Shown here: positions 59,676-64,000 of the stretch, piece after piece
Position numbering within the stretch: the first letter of the stretch is position 1
How the letters are laid out: every line of letters begins with the position of its first letter
Assembly (NCBI GenBank): GCA_039889245.1
Contig: JAZGVH010000002.1
Coordinates: 2,914,001-2,978,000 of the forward strand
Reading direction: 5' to 3'
From: Dermatophilaceae bacterium Soc4.6
Lineage (GTDB): Bacteria; Actinomycetota; Actinomycetes; Actinomycetales; Dermatophilaceae
DNA length: 64,000 bases
Notes under the pieces: model-generated
Seen by the model: only the letters and a program-made list of their open reading frames with translations
Told to the model about the DNA's origin: nothing
Database searches by the model: none
Position numbers and translations under genes: made by a program

Positions 59676-61228
59676 CTGACTGACCTCTTCTCGTGACGGA
59701 TGCGGTCGTGCTGGTCGTGCTGGTCGTGCTTGGCGGCGGCTCGCTCCTGGGCTCGTTCACGGGCGCGGGCGGCCGCTGCTGTCGCCAGGGCCGTCTCGCC
59801 CTCGGTCGCCCACCCGCAGCCGGCGTACTGCCAGCTGCCGACGACGAGGGTGGTCTCCGCGGCGTCGTCCGCTAGGAGCTCGGCCTCGATCTGGTGCAGG
59901 TCGATGGGCGTGCCCGTCCGGTTGGCCTCGGCCAGCCTGATCTGGGCGCGGCGACGGGCTCGGCGCAGCTGCCCAAGGGTGACGGAGTAGCGGCGTGACT
60001 TCGTCGCGAAGTGCCCACGGAACGCCAGGGCATGCGCCCACTTGCGCAGCAGCCCGTACGGCGCCTCCTCGGGCGAACCCCGCCCGCGGGTTCGGCGCGC
60101 GAGCTCGAGCGCGGTGGCCTCGAGCCGTTGCAGGTGGGCGTTGCTGCGCTTCCCGCCCTCCATCGCCGACTTGGTCGCGTACTTAGCGAGGTATCCCGCT
60201 ACCTGCTCCGCGGTCAGCGGCCGGGCGGGGTCGTCGGTGCGCCGCGACAGCCTCACCGGCCGGGTGTCAACCTGGGCGCCGAAGGCGAGGACGCGGGGGT
60301 GGTCGTCGCGGTGGACCGACGGCGCGTCGTACCGCACGCTGCGAGCCGACTCCTCGACGAGGGCCGCGAGCAAGCGGCTGCCGACCCGGGCGGGAGCCAC
60401 CGCGAAGCCGCCGGCGTCCTGAGGGCCGTCGAGGCGGACGAGGCCGTGGAAGTGGACGGCGCCGCGGGTTTGATACTCCGCCACCTTGGCGTACTGCACG
60501 GTCGCGGCCTCACCCAGCCGCGCCGGGGTCACGCCGAGGGTGTGCGCGAGGTGGCGACGAAGACTGATCGTGAATCGGCGGAACAGTTCGGGCGCCCACC
60601 ACTGCCACACGATTGCGGACTCGTAGTCGTAGCAGTCGGCGCACAGCGGCTGCCCGAGCCGCGGGTCGTCGTCCGGGTGCACCACCATGCAGCCAACCGG
60701 TCGCCCGTGGACGCAGCGGCCCTCCCGGTCGGTCCGTGGCCGGCAGCGACCGGTGTTGGCACGCTGCCCGTGGACCGGCCCGAAGGACGGGGCGGTGAGC
60801 GTGAAGAACACCAAAGGGTTCTCCCGAACCCGCTCCGGGACGCCCTTGCCGCCGACCACGCCCGAGCGGATGAGGTGAAAGGTGTCCGCCGCATAGAGTC
60901 GAGAGCAGGACTCGCACTCCTGGGCCCGACGGTTCCCGCACCGCACGAACGTCACCCCGGTCGGCTCGGCCGCAGAGGAGTAGGAACGGACGACCTCACC
61001 CGTGGCCCCGTCGACGACGTGTGATCCCCCGACGAGGCGTATCGGTTTGCGGCAGAACCCGACTCGCGAGGCCGCCTCAGACCAGGCGTCGAAGTCCGCG
61101 GACAGGAGGCGCCCGACGACCTGCTCCTGCGTAGGGGAGGCGAGATGGGATAGGTCGAAGGGCCAGCCCTCGTCCGCGGATGCCACGGGCAGGGCGGACC
61201 ACACCTCGTTGCGGGTGGCCACACTCAT
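59672..61228 (-). CDS. RepSA-type rolling-circle replication initiator
   Basis: A 518-residue initiator similar in design to pSAM2 RepSA. The N-terminal third has a zinc-type cysteine pattern (RCGNRRAQECESCSRLYAAD). The HUH metal motif is in RGAVHFHGLVRLDG (about residue 260), and the nicking-tyrosine motif is in VAGYLAKYATKSAMEGGK (about residue 347). Another C-x-x-C pair is in QPLCADCYDY. The C-terminal tail is rich in Ala, Arg, His and Asp (KHDQHDQHDRIRHEKR). The ATG at 61228 was chosen because AAGGCAGGG lies upstream. Confidence 0.87.
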   Translation of the reverse strand: MSVATRNEVWSALPVASADEGWPFDLSHLASPTQEQVVGRLLSADFDAWSEAASRVGFCRKPIRLVGGSHVVDGATGEVVRSYSSAAEPTGVTFVRCGNRRAQECESCSRLYAADTFHLIRSGVVGGKGVPERVRENPLVFFTLTAPSFGPVHGQRANTGRCRPRTDREGRCVHGRPVGCMVVHPDDDPRLGQPLCADCYDYESAIVWQWWAPELFRRFTISLRRHLAHTLGVTPARLGEAATVQYAKVAEYQTRGAVHFHGLVRLDGPQDAGGFAVAPARVGSRLLAALVEESARSVRYDAPSVHRDDHPRVLAFGAQVDTRPVRLSRRTDDPARPLTAEQVAGYLAKYATKSAMEGGKRSNAHLQRLEATALELARRTRGRGSPEEAPYGLLRKWAHALAFRGHFATKSRRYSVTLGQLRRARRRAQIRLAEANRTGTPIDLHQIEAELLADDAAETTLVVGSWQYAGCGWATEGETALATAAAARARERAQERAAAKHDQHDQHDRIRHEKRSVR

Positions 61229-61654
61229 GGCAGCAGCCCTGCCTTCCGAGGGTGTGCCGCGCTGACGATGCGACCCGATCAGCACGGCACACCCGGTAGG
61301 TGGGCGGTGACTTGCCACAGGGCACGCCGACGGCAGGGGTCGCTCATACGTCGGACGCCAGAGGAGTCATGGCCGCGGACGGAAGGTGCTCGGTGGGGGA
61401 TGCCTGTGAGCGGCTGTCGCGTGTGTCGCTGACCGCGTGGTCAGAAGTGGGGAGCCGACCCCCTGGGATATCTACCCGTTCGTGTCTGGTCTGTCAGGCC
61501 GTAAAGTTGTCCGCGAGACTATCGTGGAGCCCGGTGCGGGGGCTGTCCACTGTTGCCTCCGAGAAGCACCCAAGATTTTCGAGGCCGCGGGACCATGCGT
61601 CGTCTGTGGAGCAAAGGGGACAGTCCTGTGGACGGTGATGCCTAGGCTGGGAGT
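61229..61654. other. Divergent intergenic region of the integrative element
   Basis: 426 bases between the replication gene and the leaderless plus-strand gene at 61655. It should contain the replication-gene promoter and possibly the double-strand origin nick site, but I see no convincing iterons, conserved nick sequence or operator. Confidence 0.4.
61643..61648 (+). promoter_or_regulatory. -10 box of a leaderless promoter for the 121-residue protein
   Basis: TAGGCT six bases before the GTG at 61655. Confidence 0.6.
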
Positions 61655-62020
61655 GTGGCCAAAGTTGACGTGGAAGATGACAGCCTCCGGCGGTTCGTCG
61701 TCCGTCATTACCGATACGACCCGATCCGACACGAGCGTCGCCATGTCGTGGTCGCTGCGTTCGACAACGAGGCGGAGTTCCTTGCTCTGTTGGAGTCGAT
61801 CCGTGATGACATCGAGCGGCGCCGCGCCGCAGGGGAGCCGGTGGGCCCCAATGAGCACCCTTCCGGGTCGGTCTACGAGCCTGGGGATCGTCGACGAGCG
61901 GCGACCGGTCACCTGATCCGCAAGATGATGGCTCATGGGGTGGACCCCAGACCCTGGATCGACCCGAACGACGTGCCTATGAATGTCGGGTTCCTCAGCG
62001 CGGACGGGGGTGGCGGCTGA
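61655..62020 (+). CDS. Hypothetical protein of the integrative element
   Basis: A 121-residue hydrophilic protein, RRFVVRHYRYDPIRHERRHV near the N-terminus and FDNEAEFLALLESIRDDIERR in the middle. It has no signal peptide or membrane segment. I do not recognise the family. The leaderless start and good codon usage support a real gene. Such small cargo genes in actinomycete elements are often annotated as hypothetical. Confidence 0.65.
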   Translation: MAKVDVEDDSLRRFVVRHYRYDPIRHERRHVVVAAFDNEAEFLALLESIRDDIERRRAAGEPVGPNEHPSGSVYEPGDRRRAATGHLIRKMMAHGVDPRPWIDPNDVPMNVGFLSADGGGG

Positions 62021-62356
62021 CGCTTGTGCCAGGTCCGGCGGTTCATTCAGCGATCTCTGCCCTGACGCGGTCCCGAGCCTAGTTCCCCGGCCCGTCTGCG
62101 AACGAATGCCGACATCGGCTACGACCAGATCGCCCCCCTACGTACTTCGGCGTGATACCCGGGGCGGTCCCTCTCCGGGCAGCGAGGCTCGCGCCGCTCG
62201 TGGCCCACGGTCGGCGCCGCGACGGCCCGGCACACTCAGTTCGTAGAGGGGGACGTTTTTCCGGTCTGCCCCAGAACAACGCGTGGGCAATGCTTGGCAC
62301 TGGAGAGTCTTTGGGGCCCGCATCGCAGTACCTTGGAGGGTCTAGAAGGGACGGTT
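62021..62356. other. Intergenic stretch within the integrative element
   Basis: 336 bases with lower GC content than the flanks. I see no supported gene, repeat or RNA in it. Confidence 0.4.
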
Positions 62357-62509
62357 ATGGGAAAGCGACTCAGATGCGTCTTAGGCATGCACACGTGGCA
62401 ACGGAAGCTGACCGAGGACAACCAGCCGTATCGGGCGTGTGTGCACTGCGGCGCCGAAGACACAAGCGGTGAAGGGCGGCAAGGGGGCTTGCCAGAGATT
62501 GGCCCTTGA
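62357..62509 (+). CDS. Small cysteine-containing protein of the integrative element
   Basis: A 50-residue protein: KRLRCVLGMHTWQRKLTEDN followed by CVHCGAED. Three cysteines and a His-Trp pair (C...HTW...CxxC) resemble small zinc-ribbon proteins found widely in actinobacteria, often next to mobile genes. GAAGGGACGG precedes the ATG at 62357. Confidence 0.6.
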   Translation: MGKRLRCVLGMHTWQRKLTEDNQPYRACVHCGAEDTSGEGRQGGLPEIGP

Positions 62510-62745
62510 CGTCAAAGGACGATCCGGGACGTGCCACCCTTCGCGTCGACCGTGGGCGTCGGTACCCGGAGAGCAAAGGAACCTCTGCCCGGCAACGTTG
62601 CCGCCTTGGTCGATCAGCTGCCCCGCGAGATGCATGGTCCGGCGTGAGTGCCCGTACTTGGCGCTGAAGGCGCATGGGGGTGGGGTCCATGTCTTCAGGA
62701 CAGCTCTGCGGTGAGGACTTTCTTCACTGACTCAAGCGCGGCTCC

Positions 62746-62868
62746 GCCGCGAGGGCGGGGCCCCGCGACGGGGCCCCGCGCTCCGGGCGCTTCGCGCCCT
62801 GCGCGCACCCCACCTCGCGGCCCCGCCCCATGCAAGAAGCAGCGCCCCGATCAGATTCGGGACGCTGC
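62746..62868. other. GC-rich multi-hairpin region near attR
   Basis: Nested inverted repeats: CCGCGAGG (62746-62753) with CCTCGCGG (62813-62820), GGGCGGGGCC with GGCCCCGCCC, the palindrome GCGGGGCCCCGC, the hairpin GGGCGC-TTC-GCGCCC, and GCAGCG...CGCTGC (62839-62868). This could be a single-strand origin, an origin of transfer or a strong terminator of the element. The 690 bases between 62510 and attR hold no gene I can support. Confidence 0.5.
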
Positions 62869-63200
62869 CTCAGCTCGTGCTCCAGTCACCCTCTACTGCG
62901 CTGGCGAGGGCAGGGGTGAGGTCGTAGCTGGCTTCCACGAGCCCCAGCTCCTACCTCCCAGCCGGGTTGCCAGCAACGACCCGCGGGCGGACCCTCCGTA
63001 CCGGCATCGCAGCCGGTCTCCTCCCAGCCGGCTGACCTCGAGGTCGGTGCGCAGACCCGCGTGGTCGCCGACCACGGAGGGCGTTCCAGGCCGCATTCTG
63101 GCCGCCCCGGCCGTAGATCGGCCCGCCGCAACTCGCCCTCCTTCGCGCGGTTCGTGCAGAGAACACCCCACCACTGCAACGATTTTCGGCCCCGCCGACG

Positions 63201-63278
63201 CTCGTAATGAATAGGTCATCGGTTCGATTCCGATAAGCGGCTCAGCCACGAAGGCCCAGGTCAGCGCCATGCAGGCGC
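63201..63278 (+). repeat. attR of the integrative element
   Basis: Identical to 58237-58314. It carries only the anticodon loop onward of tRNA-Thr plus the start of the terminator copy (63248-63297), so it is not a functional tRNA gene. Confidence 0.92.
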
Positions 63279-63378
63279 GCGCGACCTGGGCCTTCGTCGT
63301 CGCCTGCGCACTAGGCAACATCCCGGCCGTCGGGTCTCGCCCCCAACGGCCGACAGCGCCGTCGTTCGACGCCGTGCC

Positions 63379-64000
63379 TCAGGTCCTGAGACGCAGGATC
63401 GTCTGGCCCTGCGCGGTCCGAATCTCGACGGCGGCGATGTCCGCCCGTGCTCGAGAGGTCGCACCCATGACCGTGATGTCACGGTTGGGCACTGCCGTCC
63501 AGGTGGCGACCTGCTGGCCGGCGCCGGACCGGTTGACCACGACCAGGGCGTAGACGGCGCCACTGGCCGGGTACCCCTGCGTGCTGCGGTAGTGGCAGGT
63601 GAGGTCTATCCGGGTGCCCCAGGCCATGTCGACCAGCCGCGACGTGGCAGTGACCGGCGAGGGGACCACGGAGGCCATCGCCAGGTCCGAGGTGCCTGTC
63701 TGGGACGAGGCTGCGACCACGGGTCGGGCGGGGGCGGTCGTCCGGATGGCTGCTACCGTGCCCGCGACGATCAGGCAGGCCGCCACCGCGGCCGCGGTCG
63801 CGAGGATCAGGAGTCGCCGTCGGCGTTCTCGCCCCACGGCGCGGGCCAGTGCCGGCAGGAGCGTGTCCGGCGGGGTCTCGGCCTGCGCCGTGAGCAGATC
63901 CACCGACACCTTGGACATCAGCCCGGGGAGGCCCGCCAGCTCGCTCACGGATCGGGCGCAGGCCGCACAGACCTCGAGGTGGCTCTCGAAGTCGCGTCGT
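63379..64000 (-). CDS. Zinc-finger anti-sigma factor (partial, N-terminus outside window)
   Basis: About 207 codons are visible; the start lies beyond the right edge. The first visible residues include ESHLEVCAACARSV, an H-x3-C-x2-C zinc-binding anti-sigma domain (ZAS type). Then comes a single transmembrane segment (LLILATAAAVAACLIVAG) and an extracytoplasmic domain of about 120 residues. Such proteins hold an ECF sigma factor at the membrane; the sigma gene is presumably upstream, outside the window. An internal GTG at 63948 is not the start, since the frame stays open and carries the zinc motif. Confidence 0.85.
   Translation of the reverse strand, partial: RRDFESHLEVCAACARSVSELAGLPGLMSKVSVDLLTAQAETPPDTLLPALARAVGRERRRRLLILATAAAVAACLIVAGTVAAIRTTAPARPVVAASSQTGTSDLAMASVVPSPVTATSRLVDMAWGTRIDLTCHYRSTQGYPASGAVYALVVVNRSGAGQQVATWTAVPNRDITVMGATSRARADIAAVEIRTAQGQTILRLRT

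Larger units (their letters stand above)
58237..63200. mobile_element. 4964-bp integrative element in tRNA-Thr (AICE-like, no transfer gene)
   Basis: Bounded by 78-bp direct repeats (attL 58237-58314, attR 63201-63278). Order from attL: integrase, excisionase and replication initiator, all on the minus strand with four-base overlaps, then two small plus-strand genes and a GC-rich hairpin region before attR. Integrase/excisionase/RepSA-type initiator is the core of actinomycete integrative and conjugative elements such as pSAM2. The FtsK-like transfer gene, spread genes and kil/kor regulators are absent, so it is either decayed or mobilised in trans. Confidence 0.9.

Noticed and set aside
63201-63242. 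A second tRNA-Thr gene
   Set aside because: Only the part from the anticodon loop to the 3' end is present; it is the attR copy.
1-64000. CRISPR array
   Set aside because: No set of regularly spaced short direct repeats was seen; the 11-bp units before the peroxidase gene and the RTX codon repeats are different structures.

Overview
The window is chromosomal DNA of a high-GC actinomycete. Gene order (helicase, STAS antagonist, proton-pumping pyrophosphatase, topA, tmk, holB, and an ssd-tadABC pilus locus) is the conserved block known from Streptomyces and Mycobacterium. Codon use is almost all G/C-ending. The octamer GTATGCCG (or its complement) occurs at least 20 times, and many genes start leaderless behind a TANNNT box. 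I infer a member of the Intrasporangiaceae/Dermatophilaceae group; the sequence does not fix the genus.

Layout. 1-5.5 kb (minus strand): two carboxylate-type sodium:solute symporters, each with a small membrane partner, and a LytS/LytTR two-component pair that probably controls them. 5.6-13.7 kb: a Fic-fold protein with a ruined active site, a 6C-type small RNA, then the Tad/Flp pilus locus (ssd, tadA, tadB, tadC, pilin-like DUF4244, TadE, TadG-like). This locus is split by an opposite-strand block holding a retron-type reverse transcriptase, a structured RNA candidate and a hotdog thioesterase. 13.7-20.8 kb: DUF1998 helicase, STAS antagonist, HppA, methyltransferase. 20.9-26.1 kb: a 1749-residue secreted haem peroxidase with RTX and fibronectin III repeats, preceded by four 11-bp-phased half-sites. 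26.3-34.7 kb: aminoglycoside-phosphotransferase-like protein, a TetR-controlled heterodimeric ABC exporter, a secreted metallophosphoesterase and an MFS exporter.

34.7-37.3 kb is a decayed alkane-hydroxylase locus: AlkB N-terminus on one strand, C-terminus on the other, half a rubredoxin, an APC-type permease and a TetR regulator with a perfect operator. 37.3-53.4 kb: drug-type MFS exporter, DODA-type dioxygenase, topA, serine hydrolase, two SDRs, MarR, a DksA-type zinc finger, an Ogt/ECF sigma/Ogt trio, quinone reductase, TipA-type MerR, tmk and holB.

53.4-56.4 kb is an IS5-type transposon with 17-bp inverted repeats and a 3-bp target duplication lying exactly on the holB stop codon. Its transposase has two frameshifts, but it carries an intact TnpB nuclease. 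A lipoprotein peptidase and tRNA-Thr(CGT) follow. The tRNA is the attachment site of a 4964-bp integrative element (58.2-63.2 kb) with integrase, excisionase and a HUH rolling-circle initiator but no visible conjugation gene. The right edge holds a zinc-finger anti-sigma factor.
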